64,000 bases of DNA from JBALVT01 sp045110675 (GCA_045110675.1 JBGCGJ010000036.1:1-64000); one strand, 5' to 3'; counted from the first letter of the stretch, positions 46,082 to 53,431 are shown. Numbers and translations: made by a program. The notes: generated by a model from the letters alone, not told the origin.

Positions 46082-46456
46082 CTAGCCAGAAGAATACGGT
46101 AACTCGCCGAAGAATCCTATCACGCAAGTCACTCTGCCGTCTCCATCAGTCGCCACCACATCGAAGCCTGGTAGCACCAGTTCGCCGTTCACCGAGTGAA
46201 TAGCCCAGTGATAGCGATGAAATCCGTGCTGTGTATCGACGTCGCTTGTTCTCGAGTAAACATTCCCTGGGTAATTTTCGTGCACCTCGTGCACGTTAGC
46301 TTCGAAGCCATCAATTCCAGTGACGTCAATAGATGGATCGACAAAACGAACTTCGGGTGCGAGCGCTTTATCAAGATGTAATCTAACGAGAGACGGGTCG
46401 GACTCATTCCACGCTGCGAGCATGTGATTCAACGCCTGTGGGTAATCGGACATCAT
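46082..46456 (-). CDS. SnoaL-like/NTF2-fold family protein
   Basis: 124 aa. ALNHMLAAWNESDPSLVRLHLDKALAPEVRFVDP and the C-terminal VVATDGDGRVTCVIGFFGELP are the NTF2-fold pattern. It is divergent from the TetR regulator and shares the 87-bp region that holds the operator palindrome, so it is probably the regulator's target. Confidence 0.8.
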   Translation of the reverse strand: MMSDYPQALNHMLAAWNESDPSLVRLHLDKALAPEVRFVDPSIDVTGIDGFEANVHEVHENYPGNVYSRTSDVDTQHGFHRYHWAIHSVNGELVLPGFDVVATDGDGRVTCVIGFFGELPYSSG

Positions 46457-46480
46457 GGATTCCTATAGATTAAGTTAAAT

Positions 46481-46503
46481 AATACCGACACTGTGTCGGT
46501 ATT
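46481..46503. promoter_or_regulatory. TetR-type operator palindrome
   Basis: AATACCGACAC and GTGTCGGTATT are perfect arms with one central base. A further half-site, ACCGACAC, lies at 46522-46529, nearer the TetR start. It is located between the divergent SnoaL-like and TetR genes and is likely bound by the TetR product to control both. Confidence 0.8.
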
Positions 46504-46543
46504 TGTCGCTTAAAATAACAAACCGACACTGAATCTGCAAATT

Positions 46544-47128
46544 ATGGCGACTAACGAAGAACGAAGAGAAGCAACACGCTCGAGCATTATCTCCGCAGCG
46601 CGGGAGTGCTTTATCAGGGACGGATACGAAAACACGCACACTGATACTATTCTCGAGCGTGCAGGATTCTCCCGTGGTGCTTTGTACCACCACTTTTCGA
46701 GTAAGCGAGACGTTTTCGAAGCGGTATATGTGTCGCTCGTGGAAGAGACGATCGCTCACGCGCTCCGAACTCGTATTGATAGCGACTCGCCCCTGGAAGA
46801 GCTACTGGCGGCATGCAGCGCATGGCTAGGCTTCGTCCGTAAGCCCGAGGTGGCGAGAATTTTGCTGGACCAAGGACCTCAGGTACTGGGTTGGAAAAGA
46901 GCCCGTGATATTGAGGCGGAATCGAGTCTGACCCCCATGCGCAGCAGTCTAGAAAGGGCATGCGCAGCTGGAGAAATCGAGGTGTCTTCGATCGAGGTCA
47001 CCGCTCTATTGATCAATGCCCTGCTGGCGGAGGCAGCCTTAATCTCTGCCTATGGCAAACCGAGAGTATCGTCTGCTGTGCTTGAAGCATCTATCCGGAA
47101 GTTTGTAGAAGGCCTTCGGGTTAAGTGA
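46544..47128 (+). CDS. TetR/AcrR family transcriptional regulator
   Basis: 194 aa. N-terminal helix-turn-helix: RREATRSSIISAARECFIRDGYENTHTDTILERAGFSRGALYHHFSSKRDVFEAVY, the TetR signature. The rest is a ligand-binding helical domain. It is plus-strand, opposite to the small genes around it, and is divergent from the SnoaL-like gene across the operator. Confidence 0.9.
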   Translation: MATNEERREATRSSIISAARECFIRDGYENTHTDTILERAGFSRGALYHHFSSKRDVFEAVYVSLVEETIAHALRTRIDSDSPLEELLAACSAWLGFVRKPEVARILLDQGPQVLGWKRARDIEAESSLTPMRSSLERACAAGEIEVSSIEVTALLINALLAEAALISAYGKPRVSSAVLEASIRKFVEGLRVK

Positions 47129-47173
47129 CAGCTTTGGGTTGAAAATAGACATCCGGGAGGACCGTTCGACGAC

Positions 47174-47251
47174 GCCTAGCGATGCTAGCTGTGGGCCCGA
47201 TGTGAACACCTCCGGCGATCGAAGGGCGCGTACTGGCTGTACTTGTTAATG
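47174..47251 (-). other. attC-like site of the signal-peptide protein cassette
   Basis: On the minus strand, CATTAAC at the gene stop (TAA within it) opens the site and GCTAGGC (one change from GTTAGGC) closes it. The interior is GC-rich. The minus-strand gene stop at 47246 overlaps the first motif. Confidence 0.5.
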
Positions 47252-47668
47252 TGCCCTACTCAGATACTCAATCCACTGGAAGTCACCGAGTGAAGTGATA
47301 TACGAAAGATGGTTATTGTCTATGATTGAAAATTTAACCTCGACTTTCTCACCTTCCACCAAAGTGGAAATTACAATGCACTCCGCTGTCTCTTCTAATA
47401 CCTGATACTCAACAAACTCAGATTCATAGTAATCGTCTCCACTGCTAAAATCCAAGCGCTGCCTCCAGTGAGTGGAAGTGTACTCAAAGCTAGCCATGTT
47501 TCCGCAAACTTTCAATTCGAAACATTTCATAACATTTGCCGGAGTATTGGAGGTGCGATGCAGTTCAGCCAGTATTCTTTCGGAGTCATAAACCCACTTT
47601 CCCACCAGGACGCTACTCAATGTGTGTTCTGATATGAGCAGTAAAGCCAATATCACTGCGTATTTCAT
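47246..47668 (-). CDS. Exported hypothetical protein (cassette gene)
   Basis: 140 aa. Signal peptide about 1-19 (ALLLISEHTLSSV), then LVGKWVYDSERI, a lipocalin-like opening, and a cysteine pair (CFELKVC). The C-terminal half is beta-rich. No named family. Cassette gene bounded by attC-like sites at 47174-47251 and 47674-47748. Confidence 0.65.
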   Translation of the reverse strand: MKYAVILALLLISEHTLSSVLVGKWVYDSERILAELHRTSNTPANVMKCFELKVCGNMASFEYTSTHWRQRLDFSSGDDYYESEFVEYQVLEETAECIVISTLVEGEKVEVKFSIIDNNHLSYITSLGDFQWIEYLSRAH

Positions 47669-47673
47669 AGGTA

Positions 47674-47748
47674 CTTTAACGCTTCAGGCTGGGACGGCGG
47701 TAAAACCGGCTGGCGCCGACGGCGCCTCGCAGCCCTAAAATGTTAGGT
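47674..47748 (-). other. attC-like site
   Basis: On the plus strand it runs from CTTTAAC (47674-47680) to GTTAGGT (47742-47748), that is, ACCTAAC...GTTAAAG in gene direction. The interior has GGCTGG...CAGCCC-type pairing and GGCGCCGACGGCGCC. Confidence 0.7.
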
Positions 47749-47859
47749 GCGAAAATACGCATGTGAACGAAGCTCCCTTTCAATTTTTGAATGATTAGAC
47801 AACCAGTTGATTAACGACATAGGGAATGGGAAATCGCCGTTGAGCGACACCAAGATCCT

Positions 47860-48234
47860 TTAGCCACTAGCTCGAATATGAAATCGCTGAGTAAAAACTT
47901 TATGGCGTTGCCGCCCACGTATCGATTTACGATGGCTTATTACGTCTGAGAAGTCTAGCTTCATATACCTAGCTATAATCTCAATAATCTTCTCGATTTC
48001 TTGCTCCCTAGTTGATTTGTAGAAACGGGTCGTACTCGCAATTTTTAGCTCAATGGCATATACAAATAGCAAACTCACGAAACATACAACTATGTACCAA
48101 GTTTGCACCGAATCGTCAGATTCGCTGAACTTCTCTAGGTAAAGGATGTACATCAGTAAGCACAAAAAAAATGGCTTGTTTATCAAGAAAGTCAACTTGG
48201 CAAACAAACTCAACTTAGAAAAATAGTTAAGCAC
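47860..48234 (-). CDS. Small membrane protein, hypothetical (cassette gene)
   Basis: 124 aa with a GTG start just after the upstream attC end. Two predicted membrane helices (about 11-33, 46-64), then a charged, basic C-terminal domain with KSTREQEIEKIIEIIARYMKLDF. No family recognised. Confidence 0.6.
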   Translation of the reverse strand: MLNYFSKLSLFAKLTFLINKPFFLCLLMYILYLEKFSESDDSVQTWYIVVCFVSLLFVYAIELKIASTTRFYKSTREQEIEKIIEIIARYMKLDFSDVISHRKSIRGRQRHKVFTQRFHIRASG

Positions 48235-48243
48235 AGTGGTATC

Positions 48244-48321
48244 ACCTAACGCTTCAAGCAGGGGCCAGCGTTAGCTGGTCCCGGCGCGAAGCTCTCTCGG
48301 CTCCTTGACTCCTTACTGTAA
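48244..48321 (-). other. attC-like site (shares core with the site at 52590)
   Basis: ACCTAAC at 48244-48250 opens the site on the plus strand. The other end is degraded. The stretch from AACGCTTCAAGCAGGGGCC onward is identical to the site at 52590-52664 over 35 nt, which includes the central hairpin CCAGCGTTAGCTGG. Confidence 0.7.
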
Positions 48322-48762
48322 TCACTTGACTGTAATTCCGATAAATTTTTGTAGGTTGGGGCAGCCAAACCAATCAGACCCATCATCCCCTCCCAAATTC
48401 CAGACCAATTCAAATGCTGACTTTAACGTTGCTACCTGCTCACTGGATAGGCTCTCCAATAATCCCTCAAGTTCTCGGTCCATCGAATACATGAAGGAAT
48501 CAAAGCAATCGAGTGACATGTCTTTTTGGAATTCGACGAGCAATGGGTACAAGTAGAATATCAAATCTCGCGGCTCCAAAAATGGATACACCCAGCCATA
48601 GTATTCGATTTCTTCAAGCTTAACGTCATCTGGGGACTTATGGTCAATGGGTAATTTAGAAAACTTCTCACTCCCATAGTCATCAAGTATCTGCCCATCT
48701 CTAAGGCTAATCTTTGGTGGCCCGAAGCTTTTGGAGAGGTTGTAGATGTCCTGATACTGCAT
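48322..48762 (-). CDS. Hypothetical protein (cassette gene, possibly DUF6714-like)
   Basis: 146 aa from the ATG at 48762; the longer frame to 48858 reads through the attC-like site and is unlikely. LRDGQILDDYGSEKFSKLPIDH then YGWVYPFLEPRDLIFYLYPLLVEF is a layout I associate with DUF6714-type proteins, but not certainly. Function unknown. Confidence 0.55.
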   Translation of the reverse strand: MQYQDIYNLSKSFGPPKISLRDGQILDDYGSEKFSKLPIDHKSPDDVKLEEIEYYGWVYPFLEPRDLIFYLYPLLVEFQKDMSLDCFDSFMYSMDRELEGLLESLSSEQVATLKSAFELVWNLGGDDGSDWFGCPNLQKFIGITVK

Positions 48763-48765
48763 AGC

Positions 48766-48871
48766 TGCTAACGCCTGTGGCTGCGGGCGGCGAAACCGCG
48801 CAGAGGTTTTGAAGTCCGGCGACCGAACGGAGGGAAGTTCCTTCGAAAAAGTGCACACTCAATTGTTATTT
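48766..48871 (-). other. attC-like site (long)
   Basis: TGCTAAC (48766-48772) to GTTATTT (48865-48871) on the plus strand, 106 bp. It starts 4 bp upstream of the ATG at 48762. The interior GCTGCGGGCGGCGAAACCGC resembles the interior of the site at 49638. Confidence 0.55.
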
Positions 48872-48893
48872 ATGCGTCATTTGCATCGCACAT

Positions 48894-49577
48894 CTATGAC
48901 TTCCCTCTTCGATCAGACTTCGTTGTTTTCCCATTTATATTCTCAATGTAGAAATCGTTGCAAATTGTCAGTGTTTTGGTCGCGCAAAGACCTTCGAAAG
49001 TGACAGCTCCTTCGATCTTTCCATTTCTTAGCATAGGAGCGGTAACAGCAGCGATGAAATTCTGGATTACAGGGCTATCCAGGCTTCCAAATACATCAAA
49101 GATCACTGGTATCGAGCTTTGCTCGGCTATCAGTGCAGCCTTCTCAGCCGGAGCATCGCAGGTAAAAACAACCGCATCCACCGGGATATCGGACGGTACA
49201 TTGACTCGACAGCTATCTGTATTGACCGAAATTGTATTCCCCTCATACAAGGGATGCGTTCCACACATCAGGGTACCGCAGCAAGATGACATAGCAGTGG
49301 TATTGCTACCTTCTGCAGTAAGCTTTGAAAATTCAAGTAGTTGCTGCGACGAGTCATTGACGATCAGCGAGTTAGAAAAATAGGCCAAATCTACCCCCCG
49401 TTCAAAGTTCCTCACTTCATCGGGCAGTGCGTTCTCCGGACTTAGCGCTTCAGAAATGAGACCTCTCTGACGGCAATCAAGGCAAAAACACTGGGTCCGG
49501 GCTCGCACCTTTGGGTCTGCAAGCGCTATTACGCAGGCCCCGCATCGACACTGAAGATAAGCTTCTGGGTTGGTCAT
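48894..49577 (-). CDS. GFA/CENP-V-like zinc protein (cassette gene)
   Basis: 227 aa with GAGAAG before the ATG. Zinc motifs CRCGAC, CFCLDC and CCGTLMC match the glutathione-dependent formaldehyde-activating/CENP-V fold in order. The C-terminal about 80 residues are an extra helical segment. The family includes enzymes acting on S-hydroxymethyl-glutathione as well as many without known activity. It is one of two GFA-like cassettes. Confidence 0.7.
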   Translation of the reverse strand: MTNPEAYLQCRCGACVIALADPKVRARTQCFCLDCRQRGLISEALSPENALPDEVRNFERGVDLAYFSNSLIVNDSSQQLLEFSKLTAEGSNTTAMSSCCGTLMCGTHPLYEGNTISVNTDSCRVNVPSDIPVDAVVFTCDAPAEKAALIAEQSSIPVIFDVFGSLDSPVIQNFIAAVTAPMLRNGKIEGAVTFEGLCATKTLTICNDFYIENINGKTTKSDRRGKS

Positions 49578-49637
49578 GTCTTCTCGAAACCTGCTAATAA
49601 TGAGTGGTGAAATTGGACGGGGTGAACTGGCACTGGA

Positions 49638-49709
49638 GCATGACGCTTAAGGCTGCGGCCGCCGAAACCGCGCAGCGGTTTTGGTGTCCGTAGCCTTGGC
49701 TTGTAAGGT
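49638..49709 (-). other. attC-like site (degraded ends)
   Basis: GCATGAC (49638-49644) and GTAAGGT (49703-49709) on the plus strand, each one base from the consensus. The interior AAGGCTGCGGCCGCCGAAAC pairs on itself and resembles the site at 48766. Confidence 0.5.
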
Positions 49710-49719
49710 GTCGACGCGA

Positions 49720-50178
49720 TCATCTCGCTATTGCCTGCTCAACTTCAGCAGCGTAGGAGTCCCTGAAAATGACTTTCCACTCCGCCCAGTACTCCGCGTA
49801 GGTGGGATACTTATTGAGGAAAATTATGATTGCTTCTATATCAGATTCCCACTGTTCCTCTGTGATATAGCCTTGCTCTAAGAGGAAGTGCGAATTCTCA
49901 AACTGGTTAAAGAACAGAAACGGCTGAAGTGAGCGTGTCAATGTTTCGTAAGAAGTTAGCTCTTCTCCTGCTTGAACCTTAGCGTCGATCTGGAGCAGCG
50001 GTTCGCTACCTATTTGAGCGGAGGCGAGTTCACGCGCAGCGTCAGATCTCATTTGCATCAGCGTCACTAGCGCAATTTCATGAGTTTGTCGCATCTGCAG
50101 ACCGACAAAAATCAACGATGCAACGATTGCTGCCATTCCGACCATTTCAACGATGAATCGTATTTTCTCTGAGTTCAT
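49720..50178 (-). CDS. Membrane-anchored small protein, cassette family (copy 1)
   Basis: 152 aa from the ATG at 50178 (ACAGGA upstream). A single membrane helix at about 8-24 (MVGMAAIVASLIFVGLQM), then a charged, mostly helical cytosolic domain ending FRDSYAAEVEQAIAR. It is one of six related genes in this region, and the sequence identity among them is low beyond the first helix. Function unknown. Confidence 0.75.
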   Translation of the reverse strand: MNSEKIRFIVEMVGMAAIVASLIFVGLQMRQTHEIALVTLMQMRSDAARELASAQIGSEPLLQIDAKVQAGEELTSYETLTRSLQPFLFFNQFENSHFLLEQGYITEEQWESDIEAIIIFLNKYPTYAEYWAEWKVIFRDSYAAEVEQAIAR

Positions 50179-50196
50179 GATCATCCTGTTTTCGAC

Positions 50197-50283
50197 ACTT
50201 AACGCCGCAAGCAAAGGCGAGCGGAACGAAGTATAGCGAGTCCAGCGCAGCTTGCTGCGCGATTGTGCCCGACCTTCTTAGGC
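50197..50283 (-). other. attC-like site
   Basis: ACTTAAC (50197-50203) to CTTAGGC (50277-50283) on the plus strand. The interior has GAGTCCAGCGCAG...CTGCGCG pairing; it resembles the site at 51899. Confidence 0.65.
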
Positions 50284-50289
50284 GTGAAC

Positions 50290-50805
50290 TCAGTCATTGC
50301 CTCGGATACTTCGTACGCCTGCCGCACCCATAACAAAACTACTTTTGGTTGAGTTTATGTGCTCCACAAAATCATCTGTTATCTGAGCACTCTTGGATTC
50401 GACAGCCCACCAATCTGACAAATTTGGCAGATCTAAGAAGCTTTTAAGCCATGTCCTTCTTGTATTCCAATATTGATCATCCACAAGACCCGCCTGGTAT
50501 TGGAAGTACTGCGCCTCCAGGCGTTGGATTAAACTACGCATTGCAACAGTTAATCTAAACTGCTCCGGACGAGTAAAGTTATCAAGCGATTCACCCGAGG
50601 TAAGCCTTTCAAACAACTCCGACAAAATTTCATCATGTGCCAACGTCTCATTAAAATGTGCGATAGACTCCATCCCAGAGGTTTTCGCATTCGCCTTTAG
50701 AATTTTAGTATTACTGCGAACTTCGAAAAGAAGAAAGAGGAGGGTCGCAAGCACTCCAATTCCACCTACGAACTCCCCAATCATTGAAATTTGCTCGAAG
50801 TTCAT
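50290..50805 (-). CDS. Membrane-anchored small protein, cassette family (copy 2)
   Basis: 171 aa. MNFEQISMIGEFVGGIGVLATLLFLLFEVR is the family N-terminus with one membrane helix (about 9-27). The cytosolic domain is helical with an acidic N-terminal half. ATG begins 5 bp after the attC end GTTAGGC, so the AGG of the site may act as its ribosome site. It is bounded by attC-like sites on both sides. Confidence 0.75.
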   Translation of the reverse strand: MNFEQISMIGEFVGGIGVLATLLFLLFEVRSNTKILKANAKTSGMESIAHFNETLAHDEILSELFERLTSGESLDNFTRPEQFRLTVAMRSLIQRLEAQYFQYQAGLVDDQYWNTRRTWLKSFLDLPNLSDWWAVESKSAQITDDFVEHINSTKSSFVMGAAGVRSIRGND

Positions 50806-50810
50806 TTGAT

Positions 50811-50871
50811 GCCTAACGCTTAGGGCTGGGGATGTCAGTATGGAAGTCCCAGTAGCCTGTTTTTGTTATGT
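50811..50871 (-). other. attC-like site
   Basis: GCCTAAC (50811-50817) to GTTATGT (50865-50871) on the plus strand, 61 bp, the classic length. The GCTTAGGGCTGGG...CCCAGTAGCC interior gives a short stem. Confidence 0.7.
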
Positions 50872-50898
50872 GGATTAGAACCATAGACTCGCGTATTC

Positions 50899-51242
50899 TC
50901 ATTTCGTGTTGCCATCTATGTCAATAAGTTCATCAACAAAGTGTTGAAACTCAGCATTGAAGATGAATCGTTCACTCTCCCATGTCCATCTCATTGAGCG
51001 ACTTCGCCCTTCAATATCTTCTATTAAAGCTTTTCCGGATCATAAAAGGAAACAACGACTGCCTGCGCAAGTTCCGAGCTCGACGCGAGTACAAGATTTA
51101 GTTGTATGAACGAGTCAGAAACTGTGGCATTTGCGGCAGCGTTTGTTGCAACAGAGTTTTGCCTCATCTCAAGCCCCACAAAGACGAGAGATTCCACTAT
51201 GCTCACTAACCCACTCGCCTCGGCAACCCCCTGGCAGTCCAA
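50899..51242 (-). pseudogene. Membrane-anchored small protein, cassette family, frameshifted (copy 3)
   Basis: The first part (to the TAA at 51024) reads MDCQGVAEASGLVSIVESL, then FVGLEMRQN. After a one-base shift at GGAAAAGC the same strand continues as ALIEDIEGRSRSMRWTWESE and ends FNAEFQHFVDELID, the family's C-terminus, with a stop at 50899. The middle is also shorter than in other copies. The TTG start lies inside the attC end at 51242. Confidence 0.65.
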
Positions 51243-51281
51243 CCTAACATTCTTTCTCCCAATTCATTCTGATAGTTTGCA
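51242..51281 (-). other. attC-like site (weak)
   Basis: ACCTAAC (51242-51248) on the plus strand is a canonical end. The second end (GTTTGCA, 51275-51281) is poor and the interior is short. Called from position between two cassette genes. Confidence 0.4.
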
Positions 51282-51295
51282 ACTCAAATAGGGCA

Positions 51296-51793
51296 CTATT
51301 GATCTTGGGCACCTGAAAGAATCTGGTTTACATAGTTGACGAAAGCAGGGTCTAAAACCGGTTTGGAAAAAGGACTATGATCCCACGAATACCGGACAGC
51401 GGGGATACCGTAGAAGGCCCTTATAACATTGGACAGCTCGGCCAAATCCTCTTCTGTTTTGCTTGATGAATACTGCCCCCAGTGAAGCCAGAAGTAGTAA
51501 ACATGGAACCAATCACTCCTGCTTGCATCATCGAAAGAGATATCAAGCGTTGAAGCAAAGTGAGTATAGTAATCTTCGGTTTTGTGGCTTTTCATGACAC
51601 TGTTGGCCAGATCGGAGTTACCAACAAACTCTAGCGCCATTTGAGTTACACCGTTAGCTCGATTAAGCCGATTTGCGTCGGCGGCAGAATCTCGCGCCGC
51701 CCGAACCTGAACAGCCAAATAGCCTAGGGTAGCAACGACGGCGATGGCCCCCAGGATTTCTCCTACAGCTCCAATTGCATCCCAGTTCACCAT
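51296..51793 (-). CDS. Membrane-anchored small protein, cassette family (copy 4)
   Basis: 165 aa. MVNWDAIGAVGEILGAIAVVATLGYLAVQVR is the typical N-terminus, with the helix at about 8-28. The helical cytosolic region includes FYGIPAVRYSWDHSPFSKP and ends PAFVNYVNQILS, a conserved family tail. The role is not known; a membrane-associated effector or sensor is conjecture. Confidence 0.78.
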   Translation of the reverse strand: MVNWDAIGAVGEILGAIAVVATLGYLAVQVRAARDSAADANRLNRANGVTQMALEFVGNSDLANSVMKSHKTEDYYTHFASTLDISFDDASRSDWFHVYYFWLHWGQYSSSKTEEDLAELSNVIRAFYGIPAVRYSWDHSPFSKPVLDPAFVNYVNQILSGAQDQ

Positions 51794-51898
51794 TATTCCA
51801 TTCCTGTACTGTATTTATTCGGCTGAAAGCGTGTCAACAAAATTGAAATTGCTTGATTATTCTTGATCCACTCGAATTGAAAGCAGAATCTCGTTTGC

Positions 51899-51979
51899 AC
51901 CATACGCCGCCAGCATGGGCGAGCGACGTAGAAGCGAGTCCAGCGCACAACGTGCGCATCTCGCCTGGCCTTGTTATGG
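51899..51979 (-). other. attC-like site
   Basis: ACCATAC (51899-51905) to GTTATGG (51973-51979) on the plus strand, about 81 bp, interior CGAGTCCAGCGCACAACGTG. Related to the site at 50197. The gene on the right stops 5 bp beyond it. Confidence 0.65.
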
Positions 51980-51983
51980 TGCC

Positions 51984-52514
51984 TCATGCCGACTCTTTAT
52001 CCTGCCTTAACGTTTCAGCAGATTTCAGATCCCAGCGCTCAACACCAGGAACAGAGTAAGGAGTGACCTGAATTGATTCGACAAACTCTTGAAATGCTGG
52101 GTCGTAGTACGCTTTTCTTGCCTTCCAGACTCTGACGGTTGTAGGCGAGTCCATCAATGTCGAGAACTGGGAGACCATTACGTTCCAAATTCTATCAGGC
52201 AACCGACCTTGCTCGTGTTGAAGGAACGACTCCTCCCAGACTCTCATTAGCCTTTGAACGAACCCAGTAACCACCAATTTCTCTGAGTCGGAAATGGAGT
52301 CGTAATCTTCACCCGCCTTAACCAAAATTTGGGCGATGGCTGGGTCAACAGACTGCGAAATACTGTCACGAAAAGCCACCGAAGTTTCGTGCATGGCAGC
52401 AAATTTTGATTCTCGATTTTGTGATCTTATTTGGAGACCAAGAAACAGCAACGAGCCAAATACTGCTAAGGCCCCTACTATTTCACCTATCGCGCCAATC
52501 GCATCCCAATCCAT
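51984..52514 (-). CDS. Membrane-anchored small protein, cassette family (copy 5)
   Basis: 176 aa from the ATG at 52514 (AGAGAAG upstream; the frame extends 13 codons further but without a ribosome site). MDWDAIGAIGEIVGALAVFG is nearly identical in pattern to copy 4. The cytosolic part is helical, with KARKAYYDPAFQEFVESIQV as tail. Confidence 0.78.
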   Translation of the reverse strand: MDWDAIGAIGEIVGALAVFGSLLFLGLQIRSQNRESKFAAMHETSVAFRDSISQSVDPAIAQILVKAGEDYDSISDSEKLVVTGFVQRLMRVWEESFLQHEQGRLPDRIWNVMVSQFSTLMDSPTTVRVWKARKAYYDPAFQEFVESIQVTPYSVPGVERWDLKSAETLRQDKESA

Positions 52515-52589
52515 ATATTCTTCTCTGTTAGCGGCTAAACTAGTTTCGGCCAAACACTTTCATGATTTAGAGTCTAGATCTCGCCTGCA

Positions 52590-52664
52590 CCATAACGCTT
52601 CAAGCAGGGGCCAGCGTTAGCTGGTCCCGACGCGAAGCGCCCTCGCTACCTTGCGTTGTTAGGC
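52590..52664 (-). other. attC-like site (best preserved)
   Basis: CCATAAC (52590-52596) to GTTAGGC (52658-52664) on the plus strand, 75 bp. The interior CCAGCGTTAGCTGG hairpin and flanks match the site at 48244. The TAA of the GFA gene lies inside the GCCTAAC end, as in typical cassettes. Confidence 0.8.
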
Positions 52665-53138
52665 TTGGAGTGCATGTTTATACCTGACAACGCTGCTTTC
52701 AGGCCAGTATTTACTTCGCTGATAGTACTCCGCCACCACTGGGATAGTGCTATCTAACTGTACCCATTTTTGTTTTGTTGACGTAAATATGTGTATATCC
52801 GGCGGAAATGCATCTGGGCTATTGAGTGTGCCGACACGGAGAAAAGAGACAGCCTCTTTTGCAGCACCATAATTACTCCAAAGAGCGGTTTTGCATGAAG
52901 GACAACGACTAATATTTTGACCGATACCACTATTGCTTGGAATGGAAATACTCTGAGCGGCCCCTTTCACCACAACAACTTTATCGGACTCGATAAGCGC
53001 ATTGATTGCAAACGCCGAGCCTGTTTCTCGCTGGCACCATGTGCAATGGCAGCAGTGTACAAACATCGGAGCCTCTCTCAATTCATACTCAACTTCTCCA
53101 CACGTGCATTTTCCTGTACCTATCACTCTTTCTGGCAT
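52659..53138 (-). CDS. GFA family protein (glutathione-dependent formaldehyde-activating/CENP-V fold)
   Basis: 159 aa with AAAGGA before the ATG. Zinc motifs: CTCGEVEYEL (CxCGxxxYxx), HCCHCTWCQRETGSAF (CxxCxxxxG type) and CPSCKTALWSNYG. All the family ligands are in place. It is the first cassette at the right edge of the array, and its stop codon is inside an attC end motif. Confidence 0.85.
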   Translation of the reverse strand: MPERVIGTGKCTCGEVEYELREAPMFVHCCHCTWCQRETGSAFAINALIESDKVVVVKGAAQSISIPSNSGIGQNISRCPSCKTALWSNYGAAKEAVSFLRVGTLNSPDAFPPDIHIFTSTKQKWVQLDSTIPVVAEYYQRSKYWPESSVVRYKHALQA

Positions 53139-53170
53139 TTGTGTAAATTTCCTTTCTAAAGAAGCCTAAC

Positions 53171-53431
53171 AGCTAAGTCTTGCGAATAATTCATATATCG
53201 CCATATCGGCAACAGTTCCTTTTGTATGAATACTCACGGGACAATATTCCCATACATTCAATAACTTAAGCCACAACCAACTCAAAAATACCACGCGCAC
53301 CATTCAACACCACTCACCTACCCAGAGTTAGATCTACACATAGCGCAAGAAAATCACCTCAAAACCAGCAACTTGTCGCAGCTTCACCTAGATAGCGAGA
53401 ATCTTTCTCATGAAAAACAGGCCGACCATCT
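53171..53431. other. Gene-free stretch right of the last cassette end
   Basis: About 260 bp between the GCCTAAC at 53164-53170 and the SnoaL-like gene. No open frame is convincing. A GTTAGAT at 53327-53333 might be the far end of a degenerate site. If an attI-like site or an old cassette lay here, it can no longer be recognised by eye. Confidence 0.4.

Larger units (their letters stand above)
47174..53170 (-). mobile_element. Gene cassette array with attC-like sites and no integrase (CALIN-like)
   Basis: Single-direction (minus) small genes are separated by sites with RYYYAAC and GTTRRRY ends and GC-rich palindromic interiors, often within 0-15 bp of the preceding stop. About ten such sites were found (listed singly). 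The right end is a GCCTAAC at 53164-53170. No tyrosine recombinase/IntI frame is in the window. A cassette array that has lost, or lies far from, its integrase is the most direct reading. Confidence 0.7.

Noticed and set aside
46544..47128. TetR gene as part of the cassette array
   Set aside because: It is on the opposite strand, has its own operator and divergent partner, and no attC ends flank it.
48762..48858. Longer start for the hypothetical cassette gene ending at 48322
   Set aside because: The extension would be translated from the attC-like site itself and has no ribosome site; the ATG at 48762 is better.
53171..53431. Integron integrase or attI at the right end of the array
   Set aside because: No tyrosine-recombinase frame exists here or elsewhere in the window, and no attI could be recognised; a single GTTAGAT is not enough.
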